Origin: Ruegeria sp. R13_0
GTDB taxonomy: Bacteria > Pseudomonadota > Alphaproteobacteria > Rhodobacterales > Rhodobacteraceae
Direction: 5' to 3'
NCBI RefSeq assembly: GCF_017743995.1
Contig: NZ_JAGHRB010000005.1
Coordinates: 124,001-188,000, forward strand
Length of the DNA stretch: 64,000 nt
Part shown: positions 1-8,917 of the stretch, in pieces
Layout: every line of letters starts with the position of its first letter
How positions within the stretch are numbered: the stretch's first letter is position 1
Notes under the pieces: model-generated
What the model saw: only the letters and a program-made list of their open reading frames with translations
What the model was told of the DNA's origin: nothing
Database searches by the model: none
Made by a program: the position numbers and the translations under genes

Positions 1-242
1 GGCATGAAATCCCGCGCAGGGATGACCCGCCCGGTTTCGTCCAACACGCGGATCAGCCCTTCGTAGAAGGCAACGTTATGGGGGGCCTGTGCCTGCATCA
101 CCGGCTGAAAGGCCAGTTTGCATTGTTTGTGCCGAACCGCATCCGAGGCCATCTGCAATACAGATTGATCCCGACCGGAAACTGCCGAGGTCAAAGGGCT
201 GTCGGGCCCTTGCCCTGACTCTGCAACTGTCTTGTCCCGCAT
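1..242 (-). CDS. EAL-domain protein, N-terminal 80 residues (runs off window)
   Basis: Only the first 80 codons are inside the window. The reading frame opens with ATG preceded by AGGA at about 9 bases. From about residue 40 it reads KLAFQPVMQAQ, then FYEGLIRVLDETGRVIPARD, which is the opening strand and first helix of an EAL (cyclic-di-GMP phosphodiesterase) domain as found in short roseobacter EAL proteins without an N-terminal GGDEF. The first 35 residues are Ser/Gly rich and look disordered. The catalytic residues lie outside the window, so it cannot be said whether the enzyme is active or degenerate. If active it would hydrolyse c-di-GMP in the cytoplasm. Confidence 0.75.
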   Translation of the reverse strand, partial: MRDKTVAESGQGPDSPLTSAVSGRDQSVLQMASDAVRHKQCKLAFQPVMQAQAPHNVAFYEGLIRVLDETGRVIPARDFM

Positions 243-318
243 GCGCGCTGATCCTGAATGGCTCTTCGGTCGCAGTGTCGCAGGAAACAGATGAATCTGT
301 GGTTAATGCAGGTGACGT

Positions 319-507
319 TCAGCGCGCAGATTGCCACGCATGGCTGAGGGAGGCCGCTGCTCCGAACACCGCGCCCATTACGCCAAGGATCATCATGGAA
401 AACCCGATCAGGACAAGCGCTGATGCTGCCGTTGCGATGGCGGCGAACATGGCCAGAAGCACACCCAGCAGTCCGACTGTGGTTGATACGGTTGTCACGC
501 GGGTCAT
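319..507 (-). CDS. Small hydrophobic membrane protein (62 aa)
   Basis: Unrecognised. The 62 residues are almost entirely hydrophobic, with one or two membrane helices (about residues 10-32 and 33-54), a short Thr-rich N-terminus and a basic C-terminal tail. The start is supported by GGAGG about 6 bases upstream of the ATG. A longer frame on the same strand (191-523) lacks such features and is judged a shadow. It stands alone between the EAL gene and the sterol desaturase gene, and no function can be assigned. Confidence 0.55.
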   Translation of the reverse strand: MTRVTTVSTTVGLLGVLLAMFAAIATAASALVLIGFSMMILGVMGAVFGAAASLSHAWQSAR

Positions 508-601
508 TCCGGCCTCCGGTCACTGGTTACGTCACATCTGACGTTCCATATGGACCGTTCAGGCCGGATTTCAACCAAAGCGACGTGGTGTAACGCCGGG
601 A

Positions 602-1573
602 TCAGGCCTGTTTTGCTGCGGAATTAGGCAGGTTTTCGCGGGTTTGCTCGAATCCGGGCGTTCCGAGATCTTCAGGGTGGCGGGCCAGATGCTTCGCCTT
701 GATCTGCGCTGAGCTGTCCCGGCTGCCATCATGGCTATAGCCGGGCGGGGCAAAGCAATATGCGAGGCGTTGCTTCAGCGTCAGGCCGGGTTGGGTCGCA
801 TCGCGCCAGATGCCGACCCATTCGTGAAAGGCGACGCGCAGCGGGTTGAAGGTGGCGATGTTGTGAACCAGCCCATAGTCGACCCGGTCGTTCTCTTGCT
901 CGGGGACAAAAGTGCCGAACATCTTGTCCCAGATGATGAAAACGCCAGCATAGTTGCAATCCAGATAGCGCGCGTTGCGGCCGTGATGCGCCCGGTGATG
1001 GCTGGGAGTGTTCATGACCGCTTCGAACCAACGGGGCATTTTGCCGATGGCTTCGGTGTGAATCCAAAACTGGTAGATCAGGTTGATGCCGCCCACGAAC
1101 AGCACCATCGCCGGGTGAAAACCCAGCAGGATCAGCGGCGCGCGCACCACCATCATGAAGGTAAACGTATAGGTCCAGGTCTGCCGCAGCGCGGTGGTCA
1201 GGTTGTAGTGCTGCGAGCTGTGATGGTTCACATGGCTGGCCCAGACCCAGCGGATACGGTGGCCGAACCGATGCACCCAGTAATACCGCAGGTCTTCCAG
1301 CACAAAGCAAAGGATGATGATCGGGATCGAGGTGCCCAGATCGAGCGGCGTTATCCGCCACAGCCACATGAAGAACCCATAGGCGATGAACCCCAGTAGA
1401 AACCCCGATGCAATATTGCCTGCCCCCATGATCAGAGAGGTCACGGCATCGCGCGTCTCGTACCGCCCGCCGCGGCCTTTGACAGCGATCCAGAGGAATT
1501 CGGCCAGAATGGCGGCGATGAAGAAGGGGACGGCCCATTGGACGACGTCGGGAAAGGTGATCTGATCGGTCAT
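602..1573 (-). CDS. Sterol desaturase / fatty acid hydroxylase superfamily protein
   Basis: Integral membrane di-iron oxygenase of the fatty acid hydroxylase superfamily (323 aa). The three histidine clusters that bind the two irons are visible: HRFGH at 101-105, HVNHH at 114-118 and HHRAHH at 192-197, separated by hydrophobic helices (about 12-32, 45-70, 80-93, 135-172). Family members hydroxylate or desaturate lipids such as fatty acids, sterols, carotenoids or ornithine lipids; the substrate here cannot be told. The start codon overlaps the stop of the upstream 128-aa gene (ATGA), so the two are translationally coupled and probably act together. The C-terminal 40 residues are hydrophilic. 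Confidence 0.85.
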   Translation of the reverse strand: MTDQITFPDVVQWAVPFFIAAILAEFLWIAVKGRGGRYETRDAVTSLIMGAGNIASGFLLGFIAYGFFMWLWRITPLDLGTSIPIIILCFVLEDLRYYWVHRFGHRIRWVWASHVNHHSSQHYNLTTALRQTWTYTFTFMMVVRAPLILLGFHPAMVLFVGGINLIYQFWIHTEAIGKMPRWFEAVMNTPSHHRAHHGRNARYLDCNYAGVFIIWDKMFGTFVPEQENDRVDYGLVHNIATFNPLRVAFHEWVGIWRDATQPGLTLKQRLAYCFAPPGYSHDGSRDSSAQIKAKHLARHPEDLGTPGFEQTRENLPNSAAKQA

Positions 1574-1956
1574 GCGGGCTCCATCAGGTTGCGCCAGTGG
1601 GGGCGCTCGAGGTCATCCAGATGGATGATGGCTTTGGGGGTGCCGAAATCGTGGAACAGAATCTCGAACCCGTCGGTGCGGTCTAGCAAGTCATAGTCTA
1701 GGAGACGCTGCGCGACGGTATCCGCGCCAAAGGACCAGAGGAGACCCGGCCCATTTTCCGTCCGTACCAGCGCAGCATGGCGATCATGGGCAACCGTGAC
1801 GTCAATAACTGTGTCTTCCGGGAAGTGCCGAACCCATTGTTCGCGCGCGGTTTCCAACGACAGAACGCAGCGTTGCGATCTGCCGGTCAGATGCACCAAC
1901 AGTGTGATCCCGGCGATTCCGCCGACCACAAGCACCAACAGAATTTCCAGTGGCAT
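1570..1956 (-). CDS. Membrane-anchored hypothetical protein coupled to sterol desaturase gene
   Basis: Not recognised (128 aa). Residues 3-22 form one N-terminal membrane helix; the remaining 100 residues look like a soluble alpha/beta domain with a conserved-looking C-terminal segment containing FHDFGTPKAIIHL. The start has a strong AGGAGG site 6 bases before ATG. Its stop overlaps the start of the sterol desaturase gene by four bases (ATGA), so it is the promoter-proximal gene of a two-gene operon. A role as a partner of the membrane hydroxylase is only inferred from this coupling. Confidence 0.6.
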   Translation of the reverse strand: MPLEILLVLVVGGIAGITLLVHLTGRSQRCVLSLETAREQWVRHFPEDTVIDVTVAHDRHAALVRTENGPGLLWSFGADTVAQRLLDYDLLDRTDGFEILFHDFGTPKAIIHLDDLERPHWRNLMEPA

Positions 1957-2062
1957 TCCATCCTCCTGCGCACAGAGTGCGGATCAGAGGATAGGCTGTC
2001 AAAGGTGGCGTAGCGTCAGCTTGGGCACAAGTTGGACCCAGAGGTTCGTTGGGCTCTCACTC

Positions 2063-2425
2063 CTAGTTTGCGATCGTGTAGACGATCGCGTCACCTTTGC
2101 CCTTGTTGCGAACGAACTCGACCTGATTGCCTTCGATTTTGACTTTCAAGCAATCCTCAGGGAGTTTCTTTTGCCCAACGACGACGTTTCTGCACCAATA
2201 GCGTTTGCTCCAGGCCCAGGCACCGGTAACTTTTGCGTTGTTACGACCTGTGCCTTCTAGTTTTCCGTCGGATGATATGATCAACCAAGTATCGCCGCTG
2301 ACCAGTTTTTTGTCGGCCACGGCTTCGATAAACTGGTTTTGTTTCTTGAGGTCCTTGGCTTGCGCATCAGTACCCAATCCGGAAATGAAAAAAGCACCTG
2401 CGGCGATTGCAACAAAAAGTCTCAT
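2063..2425 (-). CDS. Small secreted protein (120 aa)
   Basis: The start was chosen at ATG 2425 because it has GGAGG nine bases upstream and opens a clean signal peptide (about residues 1-22, ending in AQA). Longer in-frame starts would put a charged, implausible extension in front. The mature part has the pattern GDTWL...GKLEGTG...GAWAWSKRYWCRN...LPEDCLKV, with two cysteines that could form a disulfide in the periplasm. It resembles small periplasmic proteins of the DUF995-like type, but this is uncertain. It lies downstream of the thioredoxin-like gene in the same direction (64-base gap). Base composition is lower in GC than its neighbours. Confidence 0.6.
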   Translation of the reverse strand: MRLFVAIAAGAFFISGLGTDAQAKDLKKQNQFIEAVADKKLVSGDTWLIISSDGKLEGTGRNNAKVTGAWAWSKRYWCRNVVVGQKKLPEDCLKVKIEGNQVEFVRNKGKGDAIVYTIAN

Positions 2426-2489
2426 CAAAAAATCCTCCCACTCATTACAGGTGGGAGGGTAGCATGGTTTCCACCAGTATCTAAGCCCT

Positions 2490-3056
2490 TTAGCTGTTGG
2501 CTTCGACCAGAGTCGAAATGATCGCCTTCGCGCTGTCCGAGTTCCATTCGGCATCACCGATCAGGCGGGCGATTTCATTGCCGTCCGGGTCGATGATGAC
2601 CGTGATCGGCAGACCGATGACACCCATCTCACGCGCCACAGCTTGCGAGGGATCCTGATGGCGGGGCAGGTTGTCGATGCCGTTTTCCTCGAAGAATTTC
2701 TTGATCCCGGCGGGCGAGTTGCGCCCGGTTGCAAGGGTCAGAACCTCGAACTTGTCGCCGCCGAACTCGTCTTGCAGCTCGGCGATCTGGGGCATTTCCT
2801 TGCGGCAGGGCGCGCACCAGGTGGCCCAGAAGTTCAGCAGGACGTATTTGCCCTTGTAGTCCGCAAGCGAGGCCGTGCCGCCGTCATCTTCCAGTTGGAA
2901 ATCAACCGGCGTCACAGGCTTGGGTTCTTTATGCAGGATCAGCCGTTTCAGGCTGTCTTCGCGCAAGGGGCCCAGCGTTTCGGCATCGGTCGCCAAAGCG
3001 GCATTTGCACCCAGCGCAAGGGCCATATAAAGGGGGATCAGACGAAATAGGCGCAT
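2490..3056 (-). CDS. TlpA-family periplasmic thiol:disulfide oxidoreductase
   Basis: Thioredoxin-fold protein of the TlpA/ResA (AhpC-TSA/redoxin) group, 188 aa from ATG 3056. This start has GGAG six bases upstream and opens a signal sequence (about 1-22); a longer frame exists but would cover argH's upstream region. The active site is WCAPC, with cysteines at 81 and 84, and the cis-proline is in GLPIT near 149. Such proteins reduce disulfides in the periplasm, often for cytochrome c maturation or copper delivery. The gene is divergent from argH with only 21 bases between the start codons, an arrangement I believe recurs in roseobacters. Confidence 0.85.
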   Translation of the reverse strand: MRLFRLIPLYMALALGANAALATDAETLGPLREDSLKRLILHKEPKPVTPVDFQLEDDGGTASLADYKGKYVLLNFWATWCAPCRKEMPQIAELQDEFGGDKFEVLTLATGRNSPAGIKKFFEENGIDNLPRHQDPSQAVAREMGVIGLPITVIIDPDGNEIARLIGDAEWNSDSAKAIISTLVEANS

Positions 3057-3077
3057 ATCAACTCCGGGTTTTCTTAC

Positions 3078-4466
3078 ATGACCGATCAATCCTCGAACCA
3101 GATGTGGGGCGGCCGCTTTGCCGCCGGTCCAGACGCGATCATGGAGGCGATCAACGCCTCGATCGGGTTCGATCAGCGGATGGCAGCCCAGGACATCGCA
3201 GGCTCGCGCGCCCATGCCGCTATGCTTGCGGCGACAGGCGTTATTAGTGATAGTGACGCGCAGGCCATTCGGGAAGGGCTGCTCACAGTCTTGTCAGAAA
3301 TCCAGAACGGAGAGTTTCAGTTCTCGACTGTGCTGGAAGACATCCACATGAACGTCGAAGCGCGCCTGAAAGAGGTGATCGGAGAGCCCGCAGGCCGTCT
3401 GCACACGGGCCGGTCGCGTAATGATCAGGTGGCAACCGATTTCAAACTCTGGGTCCGCGATCAACTGGATGCGGCAGAAACCGGCCTTCTGGCCCTGATC
3501 CGCGCGCTTTTGGCGCAGGCCGAGGCCGGGGCGGATTGGGTCATGCCGGGCTTTACCCACCTGCAAACAGCGCAGCCGGTGACATGGGGCCACCACATGA
3601 TGGCCTATGTCGAGATGTTTGGCCGCGATCTCAGCCGTGTGCGCGATGCGCGCGCCCGGATGAACGAATCCCCCCTTGGGGCCGCCGCGCTGGCCGGGAC
3701 GTCCTTTCCCATCGACCGGCACATGACGGCCGAGGCGCTGGGCTTTGCCCGCCCCGCCGCGAACTCGTTGGATGCCGTCAGCGACCGCGACTTCGCGTTG
3801 GAGTTCCTGTCCACTGCCTCGATCTGCGCCGTCCACCTGTCGCGCTTTGCCGAAGAGCTGGTGATCTGGTCCTCGGCTCAGTTCCGGTTTGTGACGCTCT
3901 CGGATCGCTTCTCGACTGGGTCCTCGATCATGCCGCAGAAGAAGAACCCCGACGCTGCGGAGCTGATCCGGGCCAAAGTCGGCCGCATCTACGGCGCAAA
4001 CACCGCGCTGATGATGGTGATGAAAGGTCTGCCTCTGGCGTACTCCAAGGACATGCAAGAAGACAAGGAACAGGTCTTTGACGCCGCTGACAACTGGATG
4101 CTGGCTCTGGCCGCGATGGAAGGCATGGTCAAGGACATGACCGCCAACCGCGACAGCCTTGCCGCAGCGGCGGGGTCGGGTTTCTCGACCGCGACTGATC
4201 TGGCCGATTGGCTGGTGCGGGTTCTGGGTCTGCCGTTCCGCGATGCCCATCATGTCACTGGTTCGCTGGTGGCGCTGGCTGAAAACAAGGGCTGCGACCT
4301 GCCTGATTTGACCTTGGACGACATGCAGTCGGTCCATGCGGATATCACCGATAACGTCTATTCTGTTCTTACTGTCCAAAACTCGGTAAACTCGCGCCAA
4401 TCCTATGGTGGCACCGCCCCCGATCAGGTGCGGGCGCAGGTTGAGCGATGGAAGGCGCTGGTGTGA
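3078..4466 (+). CDS. argH: Argininosuccinate lyase
   Basis: Cytoplasmic last enzyme of arginine synthesis, cleaving argininosuccinate to arginine and fumarate. Length is 462 aa, normal for the family. The fumarase/aspartase superfamily signature [12 protein letters not shown] is at 281-292, with the catalytic serine in its flexible loop; HTGRSRNDQ near 111-119 and [10 protein letters not shown] near 157-166 are further ArgH hallmarks. The start ATG opens [14 protein letters not shown], typical for the family. The stop overlaps the start of the small lipoprotein gene (TGATG). Confidence 0.97.
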   Translation: MTDQSSNQMWGGRFAAGPDAIMEAINASIGFDQRMAAQDIAGSRAHAAMLAATGVISDSDAQAIREGLLTVLSEIQNGEFQFSTVLEDIHMNVEARLKEVIGEPAGRLHTGRSRNDQVATDFKLWVRDQLDAAETGLLALIRALLAQAEAGADWVMPGFTHLQTAQPVTWGHHMMAYVEMFGRDLSRVRDARARMNESPLGAAALAGTSFPIDRHMTAEALGFARPAANSLDAVSDRDFALEFLSTASICAVHLSRFAEELVIWSSAQFRFVTLSDRFSTGSSIMPQKKNPDAAELIRAKVGRIYGANTALMMVMKGLPLAYSKDMQEDKEQVFDAADNWMLALAAMEGMVKDMTANRDSLAAAAGSGFSTATDLADWLVRVLGLPFRDAHHVTGSLVALAENKGCDLPDLTLDDMQSVHADITDNVYSVLTVQNSVNSRQSYGGTAPDQVRAQVERWKALV

Positions 4467-4648
4467 TGACAGTTCTACGCATAGCGGCAATTGTGGCGGC
4501 GGGGTTCGCGCTCGCCGGATGTGGCGCGGATGGTGAGCCGGTTCAGCCAACGGCCAGCCTGGGTGTCGGCGTCGGCTCAAGCGGAACGCATGTGGGCGGA
4601 GGCGTCGGATTCCGCAGCGGAGGCCTTGGCATCTACATTGGCGTTTAA
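4466..4648 (+). CDS. Small Gly-rich lipoprotein (60 aa)
   Basis: Lipoprotein signal peptide followed by a lipobox (LAGC, Cys at about 18), then a short Gly/Ser/Val-rich mature part. The ATG at 4466 overlaps the argH stop codon; an upstream in-frame ATG would extend into argH and is not needed. Function unknown. The argH-small lipoprotein-lysA order appears, from memory, in other Rhodobacteraceae. Confidence 0.65.
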   Translation: MTVLRIAAIVAAGFALAGCGADGEPVQPTASLGVGVGSSGTHVGGGVGFRSGGLGIYIGV

Positions 4649-4741
4649 TCGCTGATCGCGCTGTAATTCCGGGTAAAATACCCAAGTCGTGTTTGCCATG
4701 TCATGGCATAGCCTCATCTATCGAACTCAAAGACGGATCTC

Positions 4742-4891
4742 ATGCGAATTTTCGGACTATTCTTGGCGCTCTTCGCGCTTTCGGCTTGCGAACCGACCTC
4801 GAGCTCGCGGCCGAAGCCGCAAAAAGAGACCAGTTCAACCGGTATCTCTGTGTCTGGTTATGCGCGCGTCGGGGCGTCCAAAGAATTCTGA
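4742..4891 (+). CDS. Very small lipoprotein (49 aa)
   Basis: A 49-codon frame opening MRIFGLFLALFALSAC, a textbook lipoprotein signal with lipobox LSAC (Cys16), followed by a Ser/Lys/Thr-rich 33-residue tail. It lies in the same direction between the previous lipoprotein and lysA. The sequence before the start (GACGGATCTC) offers only a weak ribosome site. Two overlapping longer frames in this interval have no recognisable features. Alpha-proteobacteria often carry a tiny lipoprotein in front of lysA (the LptM/LppL type); assignment to that group is an inference from position and form. Confidence 0.6.
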   Translation: MRIFGLFLALFALSACEPTSSSRPKPQKETSSTGISVSGYARVGASKEF

Positions 4892-4962
4892 CCGCCCTGC
4901 GGCGTATCGTTTCAGCGCGAATCCATTGATCCATAGGGCGGTTTTGGTCTAATCGCGCTGCT

Positions 4963-6228
4963 ATGGATCACTTTCTCTACCGCGACGGCGCGCTTTACGC
5001 CGAGGATGTCCCAATTTCTGAGATCGCAGCCGCGGTCGGAACGCCGTTCTATGTCTATTCGACTGCGACCCTGTTACGGCATTTCAAGCTGTTCGATGAC
5101 GCGCTTGAAGGCGCCGATCACCTTGTTTGCTATGCGATGAAGGCCGCGAGCAACCAGGCGATTCTGAAAACGCTTGCGCAGGCGGGCGCTGGAATGGATG
5201 TGGTCTCGGGCGGGGAGTACCTGCGGGCCAAGGCCGCCGGTGTGCCGGGCGACAAAATCGTCTTTTCGGGCGTTGGCAAGACGGCGGATGAGATTCGCAC
5301 TGCTCTGACTGGCGGCATCCGCCAGTTCAACGTCGAATCCGAGCCCGAGATGGAAGTGATCAACGCGGTAGCGACAGAGCTGGGCGTTGTTGCGCCGATC
5401 ACCGTTCGGGTGAACCCGGATGTGGACGCTAAGACCCATGCCAAAATCGCAACCGGCAAGTCCGAAAACAAGTTCGGCATCCCGATCTCGCGTGCGTCCG
5501 AGGTCTATGCCCACGCGGCCGCTCTGCCGGGGTTGGAGGTGATCGGCATCGACGTCCATATCGGCTCGCAACTGACCGAGCTGGAGCCGTTTGAGCTGGC
5601 CTACACCAAGGTCGCCGAACTGACCGAGCAGTTGCGGGCAGAGGGTCACAACATCCGCCGCCTCGATCTGGGCGGTGGGCTTGGCATTCCCTACACGCGC
5701 TCGAACGACGCGCCGCCTTTGCCGTTGGAATATGGCGCGCTGATCAAAGAAACTTTGGGCCATCTGGGCTGTGAGATCGAAATCGAACCCGGTCGCCTGA
5801 TCGCGGGCAATGCCGGTTTGATGGTCAGCAAGGTGATCTATGTGAAATCCGGCGAAGGGCGTGATTTCCTGATCCTTGACGGGGCCATGAACGACCTGAT
5901 CCGCCCGGCGATGTACGAAGCGCATCACGATATCGTTGCGGTGCAGGAACCCGCAGCGGGGGTCGAACAACAGCCCTATGACATCGTGGGCCCGGTCTGC
6001 GAATCCGGTGATACTTTCGCCAAACAGCGCAACATGCCGCCGCTTGCGCCGGGTGATCTGATCGCCTTCCGCAGCGCCGGGGCATATGGTGCGGTGATGG
6101 CCAGCGAATACAACACGCGCCCGCTGATCCCCGAGGTTTTGGTGAATGGGGATCAATTTGCCGTAATTCGTGAACGCCCGAGCTTTGACGAAATCATAAA
6201 CCGCGATACCATACCTGAGTGGCTCTGA
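4963..6228 (+). CDS. lysA: Diaminopimelate decarboxylase
   Basis: PLP-dependent fold-III decarboxylase that converts meso-diaminopimelate to lysine, the last step of lysine synthesis. Length 421 aa is typical. The PLP lysine is K60 in the YAMKAASN motif; HIGSQ is at 199-203, a Gly-rich phosphate-binding motif (LDLGGGLGIPY) near 237, EPGR near 276, and the substrate-binding cysteine is C346 in GPVCESGD. It is followed after 37 bases by the DUF4175-type gene in the same direction. Confidence 0.97.
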   Translation: MDHFLYRDGALYAEDVPISEIAAAVGTPFYVYSTATLLRHFKLFDDALEGADHLVCYAMKAASNQAILKTLAQAGAGMDVVSGGEYLRAKAAGVPGDKIVFSGVGKTADEIRTALTGGIRQFNVESEPEMEVINAVATELGVVAPITVRVNPDVDAKTHAKIATGKSENKFGIPISRASEVYAHAAALPGLEVIGIDVHIGSQLTELEPFELAYTKVAELTEQLRAEGHNIRRLDLGGGLGIPYTRSNDAPPLPLEYGALIKETLGHLGCEIEIEPGRLIAGNAGLMVSKVIYVKSGEGRDFLILDGAMNDLIRPAMYEAHHDIVAVQEPAAGVEQQPYDIVGPVCESGDTFAKQRNMPPLAPGDLIAFRSAGAYGAVMASEYNTRPLIPEVLVNGDQFAVIRERPSFDEIINRDTIPEWL

Positions 6229-6265
6229 CGCGGTAGGCGCGCGGGCCAACCCCCGGAGGCCCGCT

Positions 6266-8809
6266 TTGAGCGACAAACCAAACCTGCCCGTTCCCCGCCT
6301 GTCCGTGTGGATGACACATGCCGGATTGCTGGCCGAGCAAGTTTTGCGCGCGTTTTGGCCGTTTTTCTCGGTTTTGATGGCTGTTTTGGCCGCGTTGATG
6401 CTGGGTCTGCACGATCTGGTGCGGGTTGAGGTCGTGTGGGGCGCCGCTGTCGTCGTAACTATTGCGCTGCTGGTCAGTGCGATCTGGGGGATTCGGCAAT
6501 TTCACGTGCCATCACGCGCCGAAGCGCTGGCCCGATTGGATGAAACCCTTCCCGGACGTCCGATTCAGGCATTGATGGATGATCAGGCGATTGGCGCGGG
6601 GGATGCGGATTCGGTTGCCCTCTGGCAGGCGCACAAGGCGCGGATGGCGGACCGCGCGGCGCAGGCGCGCGTTGCCAAGCCCGACCTCAGATTGGCGTCG
6701 CGCGATCCTTATGCCTTGCGCTACGCGGCTTTGCTGGCGTTGGTTGTCGCGGCTCTGTTCGGTTCGTTCTGGCGGATTGGCTCGGTGGCCGAGATGGCCC
6801 CCGGAACGGCGGTGGCGGGGCAAGGGCCAACATGGGAAGGTTGGGTCGAGCCACCGCGCTATACCGGATTGCCGACGCTCTATCTGGCCGATCAGACCGG
6901 TCCCACGCTGTCGATCCCGCAAGGCAGCCGCGTTACCCTGCGCTTTTATGGCGAGGTCGGCGTGCATAGCCTGACCGAAACAAGCTCTCCCCTCGGTGCC
7001 GAGGCCACCACCGCGCCCGAACAGGATTTCACCGTCGCCCGTTCAGGCCAGATGCGTATTGACGGCCCTGCCGGGCGGGACTGGATGGTGGACGTCATTC
7101 CCGACACTCCACCCGGCATTGCCGTTGCAGGCGCAGCCGAGGCCGAGGCGGGCGGGCAGATGAAGCTGCCCTTTGCGGCCTCGGATGACTATGGGATCGT
7201 CTCCGGTTCGGCGGTGATCGAGTTGGACGTGGCCTCGGTTGATCGACGCTATGGACTGACGACAGACCCGGAACCGCGCGCGGTGATCGAGGTCGAATTG
7301 CCAATGCCGATCACCGGTGACCGCGCGGATTTCACCGAGGATCTGATCGAGGATTTCTCGCAGCACCCATGGGCGCATCTGCCGGTTCGTATCACGTTGT
7401 TGGCGCGCGACGCTTCGGACCAGGAAAGCACGTCCGAGCCATATTTGACCGATCTGCCCGCGCGCCGGTTCTTTGATCCCCTGGCGGCTGCGGTGATCGA
7501 ACAGCGCCGCGATCTGCTCTGGTCGCGGACCAATGCACCGCGCGTGGCTCAGGTGCTGCGGGCGATCTCACACCGGCCCGAGGAACTGTTTCGCTCCGAT
7601 ACCGCCTATTTGCGCTTGCGGGTCACCCTGCGGCGGTTGGAAACCTTCAACGACTACGGTTTGAAGGATAAACAACAGGCCGAGATCGCGCAGGCCCTTT
7701 GGGAGCTCGCGGTTTTGATCGAAGAGGGCACTCTGGCAGATGCGCTCGAGCGGATGCGCCGGGCACAGGAGCGTCTAACCGAAGCGATGCAAAACGGGGC
7801 CAGCGATGAGGAAATCGCCGAGTTGATGCAGGAACTGCGCGAGGCCACGCAGGATTACCTGAACCAATTGCAGCGTCTTGCTCAGGAAAATGGCGACAGT
7901 GATGAGCGCCAGTCCGGTCAGAACGGCGAAAGCATGCAGATGACGCAGGACGATCTACAGGCCATGATGGATCGTATTCAGGAATTGATGGAACAGGGCC
8001 GCATGGCCGAGGCGCAGCAGGCGCTGGAAGAGTTCCAGCAGATGATGGAGAACATGCGCGTCACCCAAGGCCAAGGGCAGGGTGGTCAATCCGAAGGGCA
8101 ACAGGCCATGGAAGGCCTGGCCGAGACCCTGCGCGAACAGCAAGGCCTGAGCGATCAGGCGTTCCGCGATCTGCAGGAACAGTTCAACCCCGGCGCTCAG
8201 GCCGGAGAAAATCAGGGCAATGAAGGCCGCAATGGCGGTCAAGGCCGCGGCGAAAGCCACGAGGGTCAGGGCGGTCAGGGCCAAGGCTCGGATCAGGCGG
8301 GCGAAGGGCAACCGGGTGAGGGGTCTTTGGCGGATCGGCAGCAGGCCCTGCGGCAGGAACTGAACCGACAGCAACAGGGTTTGCCCGGCGCAGGCACCCC
8401 CGAAGGCGACGCGGCGCGCGATGCTTTGGGCCGCGCAGAAGGTGCCATGGAAGAGGCGGAGGAGGCGCTGCGCGGCAATGATCTGGCCGAAGCGATCGAC
8501 CGCCAATCCGAGGCGATGGAGGCCCTGCGCGAAGGGATGCGATCCTTGGGTGAGGCCATGGCGCAGAACCAGCAGAACCAATCCGGACAAGGTACCGAGG
8601 AAGGTGAGGCGCAAGCCAACAGCCGTGATCCGCTTGGCCGCAATCCCGGTGCAGCCGGGTCGATTTCAACCGATGACAACCTGCTGCAGGGCGAAGACGT
8701 TTACCGCCGCGCGCGTGAGTTGCTGGACGAAATCCGCCGTCGGACCGGCGAAACTGACCGGCCTGAGATCGAGCTGGAATACCTCAAGCGTCTGTTGGAA
8801 CGGTTCTGA
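6266..8809 (+). CDS. DUF4175 / TIGR02302 family low-complexity membrane protein
   Basis: Large protein (847 aa) found in many alphaproteobacteria. Two or three membrane helices lie in the first 180 residues (about 27-47, 52-72, 150-170), followed by an extracytoplasmic beta-rich region. From about residue 500 to 800 it is strongly Gln/Glu/Gly rich with long coiled-coil segments (EIAELMQELREATQDYLNQ and similar) and a GQGGQGQGSDQAGEG-type linker. The start is TTG, chosen because GGAGG lies 8 bases upstream and no ATG is nearby. Function is not established; an envelope role has been suggested for relatives. The MITE-like repeat begins nine bases after its stop. Confidence 0.85.
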   Translation: MSDKPNLPVPRLSVWMTHAGLLAEQVLRAFWPFFSVLMAVLAALMLGLHDLVRVEVVWGAAVVVTIALLVSAIWGIRQFHVPSRAEALARLDETLPGRPIQALMDDQAIGAGDADSVALWQAHKARMADRAAQARVAKPDLRLASRDPYALRYAALLALVVAALFGSFWRIGSVAEMAPGTAVAGQGPTWEGWVEPPRYTGLPTLYLADQTGPTLSIPQGSRVTLRFYGEVGVHSLTETSSPLGAEATTAPEQDFTVARSGQMRIDGPAGRDWMVDVIPDTPPGIAVAGAAEAEAGGQMKLPFAASDDYGIVSGSAVIELDVASVDRRYGLTTDPEPRAVIEVELPMPITGDRADFTEDLIEDFSQHPWAHLPVRITLLARDASDQESTSEPYLTDLPARRFFDPLAAAVIEQRRDLLWSRTNAPRVAQVLRAISHRPEELFRSDTAYLRLRVTLRRLETFNDYGLKDKQQAEIAQALWELAVLIEEGTLADALERMRRAQERLTEAMQNGASDEEIAELMQELREATQDYLNQLQRLAQENGDSDERQSGQNGESMQMTQDDLQAMMDRIQELMEQGRMAEAQQALEEFQQMMENMRVTQGQGQGGQSEGQQAMEGLAETLREQQGLSDQAFRDLQEQFNPGAQAGENQGNEGRNGGQGRGESHEGQGGQGQGSDQAGEGQPGEGSLADRQQALRQELNRQQQGLPGAGTPEGDAARDALGRAEGAMEEAEEALRGNDLAEAIDRQSEAMEALREGMRSLGEAMAQNQQNQSGQGTEEGEAQANSRDPLGRNPGAAGSISTDDNLLQGEDVYRRARELLDEIRRRTGETDRPEIELEYLKRLLERF

Positions 8810-8817
8810 GCCGCATA

Positions 8818-8917
8818 TCGTTTCGGCTTAAACCTGAGACACGAATACCCTGCCACGCTTGCAGCGTTATAGGGCCATTCGTGTCACTTGATGACTAAGG
8901 TAAAACCCGAACGCTTT
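8818..8917. repeat. MITE-like palindromic element, copy 1 (decayed)
   Basis: About 100 bases matching the reverse complement of the element at 29946-30044: over the central 80 aligned columns (8821-8900) I count 70 identities. The inner arms (GACACGAAT and ATTCGTGTC) are intact. The outer terminal repeats are imperfect compared with the other copy. It fills the whole gap between two convergent genes, starting just after one stop codon and touching the other, so it may also serve as a bidirectional terminator. Confidence 0.8.

Noticed and set aside
191..523. 110-aa frame on the minus strand near the window start
   Set aside because: It overlaps the 62-aa membrane protein gene and part of the EAL gene in another frame, is full of Arg/His and has no ribosome site.
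5074..6276. Long open frames opposite lysA, sucA, sdhA, ccr and others (for example 5074-6276, 31904-33751 and 40297-41790 on the minus strand)
   Set aside because: They are antisense shadows caused by high third-position GC: low complexity, rich in Arg/His/Gln, no ribosome sites and no family motifs, while the opposite frames are clear known genes.
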